64,000 nucleotides of DNA, from assembly GCF_018531195.1 (NCBI RefSeq), contig NZ_JAHDYS010000005.1, positions 62,001 through 126,000 of the forward strand, read 5' to 3'. The translations under genes were made by a program, and so were the position numbers. Shown here one piece after another: positions 1 to 11,099 of the stretch. This stretch comes from Pelotalea chapellei (GTDB lineage: Bacteria; Desulfobacterota; Desulfuromonadia; Geobacterales; Pseudopelobacteraceae). Below the pieces are notes generated by a model. That model did no database searches and was not told where the DNA came from. It worked only from the letters and a program-made list of their open reading frames with translations. Positions within the stretch are counted from its first letter, which is position 1, and each line of letters begins with the position of its first letter.

Positions 1-2
1 TC

Positions 3-692
3 GATCTGACATATGATTCCGGTGTGAATGCTGCTTTTGCATTGGCTGTGCTCGATGTTCTTGAAAATGCCGCCAATCAGGTAGGCGCCGAGCTTGGTTT
101 CTTTCCCGTTAATCGCGTACCAGTGGCCATATACACACGCGCAGACTTCAAAATCGTTACAGATTCGCCTGAATGGTCCGGCGGGGTCTATGACGGCACC
201 ATCAGACTACCCTTCGGTGCTACGGCCGAAGTCACTCCACAGATGCGGGCTGTGCTGTTCCACGAATACGCCCACGTAGTAATTTTTGAAATGACACGCG
301 GCAATTGTCCAATTTGGCTGAATGAGGGGGTTGCGGAGATGTTTGGCCGCAAAGAGCATAATCGCCCTATGGGCGAATTCCGGCAGGCTATAAAGAAGAA
401 AAGCTATATGGATTTCAGAAAGATGGAATCCGGCTTCAGTGGATTGACCACACCTGATGCTTCTCTGGCCTATCAGCAGAGTTATGCCATGGTCAATTAT
501 ATGGTTACCAATTACGGGTGGCACCGGGTAAATGGGATACTGTCGTCCCTTGGCAACGGGATGAATATTGACGAGGCGGTCTTGCAGTCCTTTCAAGATT
601 ACTCGATCACTTATGATACTTTGATTCTGGAGTGGCAGAAGGAGATGGAAAAGAGTTTTGTGCAGGCACCGATTCTTGTGGAAGGTGACTGA
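3..692 (+). CDS. Peptidase MA-like gluzincin protein, 5' end cut by the window
   Basis: The reading frame is open to the left edge of the window, so the gene starts outside it; the GTG at 24 is only an internal candidate. The protein has a zinc-peptidase signature, HEYAH, followed by a downstream acidic block WLNEGVAEMF, the arrangement of the peptidase MA family (HExxH plus a glutamate about 20 residues later). Such domains often sit at the C-terminus of TPR proteins in the cell envelope of Geobacter-type bacteria, so the missing part may be a TPR region (inference). The substrate is unknown. No hairpin terminator is evident after the TGA, and the next 200 bases hold nothing I recognise. Confidence 0.75.
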   Translation, partial: DLTYDSGVNAAFALAVLDVLENAANQVGAELGFFPVNRVPVAIYTRADFKIVTDSPEWSGGVYDGTIRLPFGATAEVTPQMRAVLFHEYAHVVIFEMTRGNCPIWLNEGVAEMFGRKEHNRPMGEFRQAIKKKSYMDFRKMESGFSGLTTPDASLAYQQSYAMVNYMVTNYGWHRVNGILSSLGNGMNIDEAVLQSFQDYSITYDTLILEWQKEMEKSFVQAPILVEGD

Positions 693-901
693 CGGTTTCG
701 GGCGGTTTGTCTTTTATTTTTCCACGAGTTAGTCATAAACGGTATTTCCGTTATATGTGATGCTTCCTGCTGACGGATTTACTTCCTCCTTGCTGTTGAT
801 TTCATTCATTACACATTTTCTTTCTTGTCTTAGCTGTTGGCATGACTGTTGAAAAAATGTGTGAACTGCATGCAAAAGAACTGATTAAAAAGGAGAGGGA
901 G

Positions 902-1513
902 ATGTTTACTATTAGATCGTCAGTACTGATGTCCGTTCTGCTTTTGTTGCTGTTCTGTTCTGGTTGTGCCCGCTATTCCCGGAGCGTAAGCACGATGTAC
1001 GACCCTGTTTCCACTGCAAGAGGTGGTTCGGGTGTTTTATATATTGTTATGCCGTTAAGTCAGCAGACCCAGTCAGGTAGTGTGAAGTGGGTCATTGGTG
1101 CAGTTAAGGATGAAGATGAAAACAAAATCGATGAAATATTTAGCGCCCAGTCCCCGGGCGAGCTCATCCAGGGTGCTCTTGGCCAAGAAATGAAGAGGGC
1201 AGGTTACACGATCACTTCTGTCACCTCGCCTCCTGCAGATGTAACTAAGATGCTTGTCATCACAACCCCTGAGTTGGTGCTTGACCAGATTTCAAGTACA
1301 GGAAAACTTACTGCTTCATGTCGTTTGCGTATGCCGTTGGAAATATGGAAAAATGGACACTTAGTGAAGAAGATGGAATATAACGCTACCTATTCCAACA
1401 CAACTGTTACCGATCGAGACTTACTCGCAAGGGCTGTTCTTGGAGAAACCCTGCATTCGACAATGAATAAGGCGATCCCTGAATTGGTGTCACTTTTGGA
1501 GTCAGAAAAATGA
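902..1513 (+). CDS. Predicted lipoprotein of unknown function
   Basis: I start this at ATG 902 because AGGAGAGGGAG lies just before it and a signal peptide follows immediately; an in-frame ATG at 842 would add 20 charged residues ahead of the signal. The N-terminus is a hydrophobic stretch ending in LLFCSGCA, a slightly unusual lipobox with the lipidated cysteine after S-G. The mature part (about 180 residues) has beta-rich segments and a pattern like the LPS-assembly or YajG-type lipoproteins (a paralog-like repeat of hydrophobic strands, and a QGALGQEMKRAGYTI segment suited to amphipathic helix packing). YajG-like assignment is a guess; function is not known. Confidence 0.7.
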   Translation: MFTIRSSVLMSVLLLLLFCSGCARYSRSVSTMYDPVSTARGGSGVLYIVMPLSQQTQSGSVKWVIGAVKDEDENKIDEIFSAQSPGELIQGALGQEMKRAGYTITSVTSPPADVTKMLVITTPELVLDQISSTGKLTASCRLRMPLEIWKNGHLVKKMEYNATYSNTTVTDRDLLARAVLGETLHSTMNKAIPELVSLLESEK

Positions 1514-1635
1514 CACTTTACAGTGTTGTTTCAGGTTTTATAAAGTTGAAGAAGAAAAAAAGTAGCTTGATCGGAGAAAGACAGAAAAAAAGCTTGCCTT
1601 TTGAGGATTAATGGTGATAGATAGTTACTCTTTGT

Positions 1636-1712
1636 CGGGGAGTAGCGCAGTCTGGCAGCGCATCTGCCTTGGGAGCAGAGGGTCGCTGGTTCGAATCCAG
1701 TCTCCCCGACCA
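1636..1712 (+). tRNA. tRNA-Pro (anticodon TGG)
   Basis: A complete cloverleaf can be drawn: acceptor CGGGGAG pairs with CTCCCCG, the anticodon stem TCTGC/GCAGA carries the loop CTTGGGA with anticodon TGG, and the T arm GCTGG-TTCGAAT-CCAGT is canonical. The 3' ACCA is encoded. It reads CCA and related proline codons. A strong intrinsic terminator follows 11 bases later, so the tRNA is a single-gene unit. Both neighbours run in the same direction but are not part of it. Confidence 0.97.
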
Positions 1713-1723
1713 TTTAAAAAACA

Positions 1724-1757
1724 AGCACCTGCAACTGATGTTGCAGGTGCTTTTTTT
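1724..1757 (+). terminator. Intrinsic terminator of the tRNA-Pro gene
   Basis: A perfect 12-bp stem, AGCACCTGCAAC with GTTGCAGGTGCT, closes a 4-base loop and runs into seven T residues. It starts 11 bases after the tRNA end. Confidence 0.95.
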
Positions 1758-1855
1758 GTTTTTATGTTAAATCGACAGCAAATATTGCAATTGAGTCGCT
1801 CCTGAATTACCATGTGATGAGTTTTTAGATGACGTTAGTCGTCGAGGACAGGTCA

Positions 1856-3152
1856 ATGAAATTGCGTTTAACCCTCATTCAAAAACTTATTGCAAGCTTT
1901 GCTATTATCGGCATTTGTCTTGTCACTGCCTTGGTTTATGCCATTCATGGATTGGGAACAATGCATCGTATGGTAGATGACATTGCACGCCATGATTTGT
2001 CAGCTGCGACCTCAACAATCGTGTTGCGAGATTCTATACTTGCACAGCAGCGTGCTGCTGGAAGGTTTTTGATTTTTAAGCTTCCTCAATTCAGAGAACT
2101 ATTTATAAATCAGGCAAATCTCTTTAAACGTACACTTGCATTGCTGCAGCAACAACCGGTTGGACCTGAGTTGGAAAAGCTCCGGTCTTCATATCTGACA
2201 TACACCGAGCTAAGTGAAAGAATTTTCGCGGGTAAAATTGTTCGAGATGTTGAGTTTAAGCATTCTGCCGAGCAAGTGGAAAAAGCAATTGAAAGTCTGC
2301 GTACCGAACAACGCAAAATCCTGGATAGGAAGCTGGAAACTGCCAGGAAGCGAGAGGCACGCACTGCATCATTGGCTTTTGGGCTGGCCTTAGGTGGCGT
2401 TTCCGTTGCCCTTTTGGTAGCAGCAGCGTTGATATATTCTTTCTCTACATCTATTAGAAAACTTCAGAAGACAACCCATCGTATTGCGGCTGGAGATTTT
2501 GATTACGATCCTCACATTCCTCCAGGTGACGAAATAGGTTCTTTGGCTCAGGACTTTATGAGCATGGCGGTACGACTCAAAGAGCTTGAGCAGATTAGTC
2601 TGGATGCCAGTCCATTGACACGATTGCCCGGCAATATTGCCATTGAACGTTCTATTAACAGGCGTCTACGAGAAGGAACGCCCTTCGCTATGTGCTATCT
2701 TGATCTGGATAATTTTAAATCTTATAACGATCGTTACGGATATATAAAAGCCAGCGATATATTGCACCAAACTGGTCGATTGATTCATGATGCAGTCCAT
2801 CGCTTAAATGATCCTGATACTTTTGTTGGGCATATCGGGGGTGACGATTTTGTGGTTATTATTGATGCACGGTTGGCCCGGCAGGCGTGTCAGGCCATCA
2901 TAAAAGATTTCGATGAGATGATTCCTTCTTACTATTCTGAGGAAGACCGAATTGCCGGTTCTATTCAGGGGGCAGATCGGTATGGTGTTGTACGTGTCTT
3001 CCCATTGCTTTCAATATCAATTGCAGTGCTGAACTGTCAGCCAGGAAGTTATTCGACTGCGGCAGAGATTGCCACGGCAGCAGCCAAGGTAAAAGATCGC
3101 CTTAAAAAAACCTCTGGCAGCAACTATATTATTGTGAGGGAGGCTCATTCCG

Positions 3153-3163
<11 letters not shown>
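1856..3163 (+). CDS. Membrane-bound diguanylate cyclase with HAMP and GGDDF domain
   Basis: Start chosen at ATG 1856 (GAGG upstream, hydrophobic N-terminus right after); ATG 1829 is possible. Layout of the 435 residues: a membrane helix at about 12-33, a periplasmic helical sensor region to about 170, a second helix at about 174-197, a HAMP linker at about 198-250, and a GGDEF domain. The active-site loop reads GGDDF (about 328-332), a variant that in known cyclases can be active, and the metal-binding YLDLDNFK is intact. The RxxD inhibitory site is absent from its usual place. It would make cyclic di-GMP from GTP in response to an unknown periplasmic signal. It overlaps the next gene by 11 bases, so the two are probably co-transcribed. 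Confidence 0.87.
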
Positions 3164-4905
<1,742 letters not shown>

Positions 4906-4920
4906 GTATTCTGTATACAT
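4906..4920 (+). promoter_or_regulatory. TGTATACA-centred motif upstream of sdhC
   Basis: GTATTCTGTATACAT contains the palindrome TGTATACA followed, on the other strand, by an AATAC arm. The same 15-mer, with one base different and in the opposite orientation, sits at 42893-42907 beside the carbonic anhydrase promoter. It lies 7 bases upstream of the proposed -35 box, a position suited to a regulator. The regulator is unknown. Confidence 0.45.
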
Positions 4921-4927
4921 AAAATTC

Positions 4928-4956
4928 TTGCAATTTTGTATAACGACGTTTAGTAT
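4928..4956 (+). promoter_or_regulatory. Candidate sigma-70 promoter of sdhCAB
   Basis: TTGCAA, a 17-base spacer and TAGTAT fit a moderate housekeeping promoter. It leaves an untranslated leader of about 210 bases before sdhC. Confidence 0.45.
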
Positions 4957-5172
4957 CCCAAAATCTGAAGAGCATTGGTACAAACTGACAAGAACGTTTC
5001 CATATTGCGACTACCGCATCAAATAAACTCGAAGGAGGATGGTATGCAGGTTGTCTATAGAATGCGTTGGCGTGGTCCTCCTCAACGTCAGTCTGCCTTG
5101 AAATTCCCATGTGTGTGTCCGCAATCCGCAAGAAACTAATGCAGTTAAAATTCAAGAAAAGGAAGGAAATCT

Positions 5173-5850
5173 ATGCAACTGTTTAGCTCGTCAATCGGCA
5201 GAAAGATAGTGATGGCCATAACAGGACAGTGCATGGTCCTGTTTGCCATCATCCATCTGCTTGGAAATTCCACTGCGTTTGGATGGCTCACTGGTGGACT
5301 CAATGCGTATGCACACCATCTTCACAGTTTACCGCTCCCACTTTTATGGGGATTCAGGCTTGGCCTGCTGGCCTTGGCTTGCATTCACATCTGGTTCGGC
5401 ATTCAACTGACTATTGAAAATCGCGCCTGTCGTACTCAGCAATACGCGGTAAAAAACATGCAGAAGGCATCATTTGCCAGTGAAACTATGATTTGGACTG
5501 GCGCTCTCTTGCTACTCTTCATCATTTATCATCTGTTGCACTTTACCTTCCAAGTTATTAACCCGGAAACAGGTGCTCTTATCAATCCTGATGCTCTGGG
5601 GCATCCTAATGTTCTGGCCATGGTTGTAGCTGCTTTTCAGAACGTTGGTATTGCGTTGTTGTATGTAGGAGCAATGGTTGTGCTCTTCCTGCATCTGTCC
5701 CACGGTATACAAAGCTCATTTCAGTCTATGGGTTGGAGTAACGACCGCACTCAGCCTTGCCTCATCAAGGGAAGTACTCTTGGGGCTCTGTTCATGTTTC
5801 TCGGATATGCCGCAGTCCCGCTCATCATTCTCGTTCGGATTCTGAAATAA
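5173..5850 (+). CDS. sdhC: Succinate dehydrogenase/fumarate reductase cytochrome b558 subunit
   Basis: Membrane anchor and heme b carrier that links the catalytic subunits to the quinone pool. The 225 residues form about five membrane helices with conserved histidines (for example [27 protein letters not shown] and LFLHLSHG), the layout of the single diheme subunit of Wolinella/Bacillus-type complexes rather than the two-subunit SdhC/SdhD form. GGAAGGA precedes the ATG. It is the first gene of sdhCAB, 10 bases before sdhA. In Geobacter the same complex has been shown to work in both directions, so it may equally be called frdC. Confidence 0.94.
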   Translation: MQLFSSSIGRKIVMAITGQCMVLFAIIHLLGNSTAFGWLTGGLNAYAHHLHSLPLPLLWGFRLGLLALACIHIWFGIQLTIENRACRTQQYAVKNMQKASFASETMIWTGALLLLFIIYHLLHFTFQVINPETGALINPDALGHPNVLAMVVAAFQNVGIALLYVGAMVVLFLHLSHGIQSSFQSMGWSNDRTQPCLIKGSTLGALFMFLGYAAVPLIILVRILK

Positions 5851-5860
5851 GGGGGTTATT

Positions 5861-7774
5861 GTGATACTAGACGGAAAATGTCCTACCGGACCAATTCAGC
5901 AAACCTGGGATAAACATTGCTTCGATCTGAAGCTTGTAAATCCTGCCAACAAACGCAAATACAACATAATAGTGGTCGGTACGGGTTTGGCCGGTGGCGC
6001 TGCTGCTGCTTCCCTCGGAGAATTAGGCTATAACGTTCAAGCTTTCTGTTATCAGGACTCTCCGCGCCGCGCACATTCAATTGCTGCACAAGGTGGCATC
6101 AATGCCGCTAAAAACTATCCTAATGATGGTGATTCCATTTACAGGCTGTTCTACGATACCATCAAAGGTGGCGATTTCCGTGCCCGTGAGGCAGACGTAT
6201 GGCGACTAGCCCAAGTCTCTAATAACATCATTGACCAATGTGTTGCCCAAGGTGTTCCTTTTGCCCGTGACTATGCCGGATACCTGGACAACCGCTCCTT
6301 CGGCGGTGCTCAGGTTTCCCGTACATTCTATGCTCGTGGCCAGACTGGTCAGCAACTACTGTTGGGTGCTTACACGGCTCTTTCTCGCCAGATTAAATTG
6401 GGCACTGTCAAGATGTATGATCGTCGCGAAATGCTCGATCTTGTTGTCGTTGATGGCGTCGCTCGCGGCATCACGGTGCGCAACCTGATTACCGGTGAAC
6501 TTGAAAGTTATGCTGCTGATGCTGTCTGTCTTGCTACCGGTGGATATGTTAACGTTTTCTATCTCTCCACCAATGCCATGGGATGCTCGGTTACAGCTAA
6601 CTGGAAGGCGCATAAAAAAGGCGCTTACTTTGCTAACCCTTGCTATACCCAGATTCATCCGACCTGTATTCCTCAGGCGGGCGATTACCAGTCTAAGCTG
6701 ACTCTGATGTCAGAATCCCTGCGTAACGACGGTCGTTGCTGGGTTCCCAAGAAAAAAGAGGATTGCGGAAAGCATCCCAATGAAGTTCCAGAAGAGGATC
6801 GCGATTATTACTTGGAGCGCAAGTACCCCTCCTTCGGTAACCTGGCACCTCGTGACATCGCCTCCCGTGCTGCCAAGGAGCAGTGCGACGATGGGCGCGG
6901 TGTTGGACCTGGTGGCCGCGGGGTGTATCTTGACTTCTCAACATCAATCAAGCGGGTTGGAGCTGACACCATTAAGGAACGTTACGGCAACCTCTTTGAA
7001 ATGTATGAAAAAATTACTGATGAAGATGGCTATAAACGTCCAATGCGGATGTACCCTGCACCTCACTATTCCATGGGTGGTCTCTGGGTTGATTATAACC
7101 TGATGAGCAATATTCCGGGCCTGTTCGTTCTGGGCGAAGCAAACTTCTCCGTTCATGGTGCTAACCGCCTTGGAGCGTCAGCTCTCATGCAGGGATTGGC
7201 TGATGGATATTTTGTCATTCCCAACACCATCGGCGGTTACCTTGCTACTGTCAAGCCAGGTGCAGTCAATGCTGAACATCCTGAATTCAAGAAATGCGAA
7301 GAAGATGCCAAGAGAAGTGTCGAAACCTTCCTTTCCATCAACGGAAAACGCACAACAAGCGATTTCATGCGTGAACTTGGCGGTTTGATGTGGGAAAACT
7401 GCGGCATGGCCCGCACAAAGGAATCCCTTGAGACAAACCTCAAGAAAATTCCGGCATTGCGTGAAGAGTTCTGGAAAAATGTCAAAGTTTCCGGTTCCGG
7501 TAACGAATTGAATCAGCAACTTGAAAATGCTGGCCGTACCGCTGATTTTCTTGAATTTGCAGAACTGATGTGTCGTGACGCATTGCACCGCAATGAATCC
7601 TGTGGTGGTCACTTCCGCACAGAATATCAGGATGCCGGCGAAGCTCAGCGTGATGATGCAAATTTCTGTTACGTAGGCGCATGGGAGTTCAAGGGTGTTG
7701 ACAAGCAGCCAGAACTGCACAAGGAGCCTTTGAAGTTCGAGAATGTACATCTCGCTGTAAGGAGCTACAAATAA
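5861..7774 (+). CDS. sdhA: Succinate dehydrogenase/fumarate reductase flavoprotein subunit
   Basis: Carries FAD and interconverts succinate and fumarate. It starts with GTG after GGGGG, and the 637 residues are the usual length for this group. The dinucleotide fold [13 protein letters not shown] is at about 38-50, and the covalent flavin histidine is His72 in [12 protein letters not shown]. The substrate loop includes HPTCIP and the C-terminal half contains the [16 protein letters not shown] helix. The long (about 640-residue) form without the E. coli-style C-terminus matches epsilon/delta-type enzymes. The stop overlaps the sdhB start in TAATG. Confidence 0.96.
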   Translation: MILDGKCPTGPIQQTWDKHCFDLKLVNPANKRKYNIIVVGTGLAGGAAAASLGELGYNVQAFCYQDSPRRAHSIAAQGGINAAKNYPNDGDSIYRLFYDTIKGGDFRAREADVWRLAQVSNNIIDQCVAQGVPFARDYAGYLDNRSFGGAQVSRTFYARGQTGQQLLLGAYTALSRQIKLGTVKMYDRREMLDLVVVDGVARGITVRNLITGELESYAADAVCLATGGYVNVFYLSTNAMGCSVTANWKAHKKGAYFANPCYTQIHPTCIPQAGDYQSKLTLMSESLRNDGRCWVPKKKEDCGKHPNEVPEEDRDYYLERKYPSFGNLAPRDIASRAAKEQCDDGRGVGPGGRGVYLDFSTSIKRVGADTIKERYGNLFEMYEKITDEDGYKRPMRMYPAPHYSMGGLWVDYNLMSNIPGLFVLGEANFSVHGANRLGASALMQGLADGYFVIPNTIGGYLATVKPGAVNAEHPEFKKCEEDAKRSVETFLSINGKRTTSDFMRELGGLMWENCGMARTKESLETNLKKIPALREEFWKNVKVSGSGNELNQQLENAGRTADFLEFAELMCRDALHRNESCGGHFRTEYQDAGEAQRDDANFCYVGAWEFKGVDKQPELHKEPLKFENVHLAVRSYK

Positions 7775-8532
7775 TGAGCGATCACAAGACCATGACCTTA
7801 ACGCTGATCGTGTGGCGCCAAAAGAATGCCAACGATCCTGGAAAATTTGAAACTTACACTGCTAAAGGCATAACCGAGCACCACTCTTTTCTGGAGATGC
7901 TTGATGTCGTGAACGAGGACCTGATTCTGGCTGGCAAGGATCCAATAGTATTCGACCATGACTGCCGCGAAGGTATCTGCGGTATGTGCTCACAGGTTGT
8001 TAACGGTATGGCCCACGGCGGTCAGGACCGTACGACTGTGTGCCAGCTTCACATGCGAAAATTCAAGGACGGCGACACTATCTACATCGAGCCTTGGAGA
8101 GCACGTGCATTTCCGATTATCCGCGACCTTATCGTGGATCGCGCTGCCTTGGACACCATTGTCCAGGCAGGAGCATATGTTTCCTGCCATACCGGCGGGG
8201 TTCCTGATGGCAATGCGATTCTTATCCCAAAACCGGTTGCTGATGAATCCATGGATGCTGCAGAATGCATCGGATGCGGGGCTTGTGTAGCTGGCTGCCC
8301 CAATGGCGCCGCCATGCTGTTCACCGGCTCAAAGGTGTCTCAGTTTGCTGTGTTGCCTCAAGGTAAGCCTGAAGCTGCAGCCCGCGTCAAGGCTCTGGAA
8401 AAAGCCATGACCGACTGTGGTTTCGGTAACTGTACCAACCACTACGAGTGCCAGGCCGCCTGCCCTAAAGGGATCAACGTCAAGTTCATCGCCAGGATGA
8501 ACAGAGAATTCCTCAAGGCTCAATTCTCTTAA
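7774..8532 (+). CDS. sdhB: Succinate dehydrogenase/fumarate reductase iron-sulfur subunit
   Basis: Passes electrons between the flavin and heme b. Of 252 residues, the N-terminal ferredoxin part has the 2Fe-2S cysteines in CREGICGMC (64-72) plus Cys90, and the C-terminal part has [14 protein letters not shown] and [14 protein letters not shown], which bind the 4Fe-4S and 3Fe-4S clusters. It overlaps sdhA by one base, ensuring coupled translation. A terminator follows 27 bases after its stop, closing the operon. Confidence 0.96.
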   Translation: MSDHKTMTLTLIVWRQKNANDPGKFETYTAKGITEHHSFLEMLDVVNEDLILAGKDPIVFDHDCREGICGMCSQVVNGMAHGGQDRTTVCQLHMRKFKDGDTIYIEPWRARAFPIIRDLIVDRAALDTIVQAGAYVSCHTGGVPDGNAILIPKPVADESMDAAECIGCGACVAGCPNGAAMLFTGSKVSQFAVLPQGKPEAAARVKALEKAMTDCGFGNCTNHYECQAACPKGINVKFIARMNREFLKAQFS

Positions 8533-8558
8533 TCTTTATCCACCATCGTTACATAACT

Positions 8559-8590
8559 GGGCAGCCTTTGGGCTGCCCTTTTGTGTTTTA
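8559..8590 (+). terminator. Intrinsic terminator of sdhCAB
   Basis: Eight-bp stem GGGCAGCC with GGCTGCCC, loop TTTG, then TTTTGTGTTTT. The T-rich tail runs into the region where the next gene begins. Confidence 0.93.
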
Positions 8591-8601
8591 CAGAGGCATT
8601 T

Positions 8602-9519
8602 GTGGAATTCAGTCTTATTAATCTTGTCCTCTCCGTTACAACAGCAAATGAATCTGCCCTGCTTCAAAGGCTATTTCGTTGTGGCGCTGAATTTTCATCC
8701 ACCTGTAGAGATATAGTTTGCCGGTGGCCAGTACGTGACTGCCATGAATGCTCGACGAGACACGACTGTACCTGGCATAGAGTTTTCGGCCAGGAATTAA
8801 CTGTTGATCCGGAAGCACTCAAACGCCATCAGAAGCCCCCCTTACCCTTTGTATTCACATTTGAAAATCCGGCCATTGCCTCTGATAACCCCGGATTAGT
8901 TACTGTACGACTGATCGTGATTGGAAAGGCCATCCTTTGTCTGGAGATGTTATTAAAGGGATTTTCAATTCTCCTAGAGAAACAGACCAAACACATTAAA
9001 TGTGAAGTGGGGGAAGTTGCATCAGTGGGCTATCATGAGGATGCTCATGCTTTGGGAGAAGGGTGCTGTATTAACTTTCCGGAAAATCTTACTATTTTAT
9101 CAACCGCTGGTTTAATAGAGAAATGGCCGTGGAGTTGTGACAGAATCAGGTTGATTTTTGAAACACCGCTTCGCCTTTTCGACAAAGGGCATATCCTCAA
9201 ATCCTTCGACACAGGTTTGTTTATCCGTTCATTGTTGAGGCGTATATCCTCGTTGGCATACTATTACGGAGAAAACTGTTCAGAGCCTGATTTCAAGGAG
9301 CTGTCCCGCCACGTAGACCAAATTTCCTGTTGTGATAACTATTTCCAGTATCAACCTTTGTGGCAGGCAACCAACAAACTATCGGGTATTGTTGGAAACG
9401 GCGTAGTCTATGGTGCGCTCAATGATCTTATGCCCTTTATAATTCTTGGCTCTTATCTTCATGCTGGCAAGGGTTCTTCATTTGGAATGGGTAAATACGC
9501 TCTGTACACAGATCAGTAA
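8602..9519 (+). CDS. Cas6-like RAMP protein, stand-alone
   Basis: The C-terminus resembles the Cas6/DUF2276 family (CRISPR pre-crRNA endoribonuclease RAMP proteins): GIVGNGVVYGALNDLMPF is followed by the glycine-rich loop HAGKGSSFGMGKYAL. The N-terminal half has the cysteine-rich segment CRWPVRDCHECSTRHDC and a PPLPFVFTFE strand, also common in that family. I start at GTG 8602 (AGAGG upstream) because an earlier TTG lies in the T-tract of the sdh terminator; 305 residues result. No cas gene and no repeat array is visible in this window. It may be a domesticated RNase or serve an array elsewhere. Which residue is catalytic cannot be told by eye. Confidence 0.65.
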   Translation: MEFSLINLVLSVTTANESALLQRLFRCGAEFSSTCRDIVCRWPVRDCHECSTRHDCTWHRVFGQELTVDPEALKRHQKPPLPFVFTFENPAIASDNPGLVTVRLIVIGKAILCLEMLLKGFSILLEKQTKHIKCEVGEVASVGYHEDAHALGEGCCINFPENLTILSTAGLIEKWPWSCDRIRLIFETPLRLFDKGHILKSFDTGLFIRSLLRRISSLAYYYGENCSEPDFKELSRHVDQISCCDNYFQYQPLWQATNKLSGIVGNGVVYGALNDLMPFIILGSYLHAGKGSSFGMGKYALYTDQ

Positions 9520-9550
9520 TTGGTGTAAAGACTGTTTCCCTGTATAATCA

Positions 9551-10444
9551 ATGAGAATTGGCATCCCGATAATTAGCTTCTTTATTTCCCTGTTTAAGAA
9601 AGAGTCTGTGAATCATAGCGATGTTCATGCATTAACAATTGATGTGGAGGACTGGTTTCACGTTTGCAATTTGCAATACGAACCTGTAATAGCCCGTTCC
9701 CGGTGGCGTGTCCATAGTGCTACAGAACGCATTCTTTCTCTTCTGGCAGTATCTGAAATCAAAGCTACTTTCTTTATTCTTGGCAGTGTTGCCGAGGCAG
9801 AAACTGAACTTGCAGGGCTAATTACCTCTCAGGGACATGAAATCGCCTCCCATGGTTGGTCACATCGTTTGGTACATGAAATGACAGCCGATGAATTCAA
9901 GGCGGAGCTGGAACGTACGGCTGAATTAATCTTTAAGCAGACAGGTGCCCGCCCTGTTGGATATCGTGCTCCTCGCTGGTCTATTTCCGAGCGTACACCA
10001 TGGGCGCATGAGATCCTTGTTGAACAGGGGTACCTCTACGATTCAAGTTGCAATCCTCTGCCCCTTGTCGGAAACGGGAGGGCGCCTAGACGGCCCTACA
10101 GCATCCAAACAGGCAAAGGTGCTCTCTGGGAGGTGCCTCCAATGGTGACACCGACACCAATGGGGAATCTTCCGACAGGCGGAGGCTGGGGCTTTCGTCT
10201 TTTTCCGCTCCCGCTCATTTCTTCGACAATTCGGAGGTATCAAAAAGCTGGCCACCCTGCAGTATTGTATCTTCATCCCCGTGAGGTGGATCCCTTGGGC
10301 CCCAGATTGGATTTATCTCCGCTCCAGAGCTTTGCTGCCTATGGGACGCGCAATGATGCTGCTCCAAGGATTACAGCATTGCTTAAAACGTTTCGTTTCA
10401 CTACCCTGGAAAGCATGGTCAGATCGTGGAAACTTGTATCCTGA
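9551..10444 (+). CDS. Polysaccharide deacetylase, DUF3473 (exosortase-associated) type
   Basis: A NodB-fold carbohydrate esterase. Motifs: TIDVEDWF with Asp31 and Asp34, SHGWSH with metal histidines 101 and 105, YRAPRWS as the substrate arginine block, and the C-terminal LYLHPREVDP typical of the PEP-CTERM/exosortase-linked subgroup. No exosortase is nearby. The start is uncertain: ATG 9551 has no clear ribosome site and adds a hydrophobic 15-residue N-terminus; GTG 9608 with an A/G-rich leader would begin nearer the NodB domain. It is the first gene of the lipid cluster and overlaps the glycosyltransferase by 19 bases. In that setting it may trim an acetyl group from a sugar added to the product (inference). 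Confidence 0.87.
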   Translation: MRIGIPIISFFISLFKKESVNHSDVHALTIDVEDWFHVCNLQYEPVIARSRWRVHSATERILSLLAVSEIKATFFILGSVAEAETELAGLITSQGHEIASHGWSHRLVHEMTADEFKAELERTAELIFKQTGARPVGYRAPRWSISERTPWAHEILVEQGYLYDSSCNPLPLVGNGRAPRRPYSIQTGKGALWEVPPMVTPTPMGNLPTGGGWGFRLFPLPLISSTIRRYQKAGHPAVLYLHPREVDPLGPRLDLSPLQSFAAYGTRNDAAPRITALLKTFRFTTLESMVRSWKLVS

Positions 10445-11088
10445 TACCGGCTTATAATGCCGCACACACCATTGCAGCTGTTGTTAAAGAGTGCCTGACC
10501 CTTGGTATGCCTGTGGTGGTGGTCAATGATGGATCAACTGAAGGCACCGGGAAGGTGGTGGCTGATTTTCCTGTGACAGTTCTGTCTCATGCAGCAAACA
10601 TGGGAAAAGGGTGTGCGCTGAAAACCGGTTTCTCATGGGCAGTGCAGCAAGGTTTTGGTTCCGTAGTAACCGTGGATGCCGATGGTCAGCATGATGTCTC
10701 TGCTGTTCCACGACTGGCTGACTCTGCCCGTCAGGCAGATGTCGATATCCTGATCGCATCCCGTTTCAGTCAATTCGAACAGATGTCCGGTTTGCGCAAG
10801 ACATGGAATCGTTTCGGTGTATGGTGCATGCGCACGCGGACAGGGTTTGAAATTAACGACAGCCAGTCTGGTTTTCGCTATTATTCTTCACGCCTGCTAC
10901 GTACAGTCACTTTGTCTACTTCGGGGTATGATCTGGAGATGGAGATACTCATGCAGGCTTGGCGTCACGGTTTTCGCGTTGCTTGCCTCCCGATAGCGGC
11001 ACGGGTGGCTGACGGACGATCCACCAGTCATTTTCGCCCCGTACGCGATACCTGGAATATCTGCAAGGTTTTCTTGCGTAACATGTAA
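10426..11088 (+). CDS. Family 2 glycosyltransferase (dolichol-phosphate-mannose-synthase-like)
   Basis: Starts with GTG inside the end of the deacetylase. The 220 residues give a compact GT-A fold: CILIPAYNAAHTI at the N-terminus, the nucleotide site VVNDGSTEGT, the metal motif DADGQHD (Asp84, Asp86), and the acceptor-side NDSQSGFRYYS. There are no membrane helices, so it likely moves a sugar to a lipid or carrier on the inner face of the inner membrane. A glycosyltransferase of this class is a frequent partner of acyltransferases in aryl polyene clusters, which supports a role in attaching a headgroup here (inference). Confidence 0.88.
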   Translation: METCILIPAYNAAHTIAAVVKECLTLGMPVVVVNDGSTEGTGKVVADFPVTVLSHAANMGKGCALKTGFSWAVQQGFGSVVTVDADGQHDVSAVPRLADSARQADVDILIASRFSQFEQMSGLRKTWNRFGVWCMRTRTGFEINDSQSGFRYYSSRLLRTVTLSTSGYDLEMEILMQAWRHGFRVACLPIAARVADGRSTSHFRPVRDTWNICKVFLRNM

Positions 11089-11099
11089 CAGGAGTTCAG

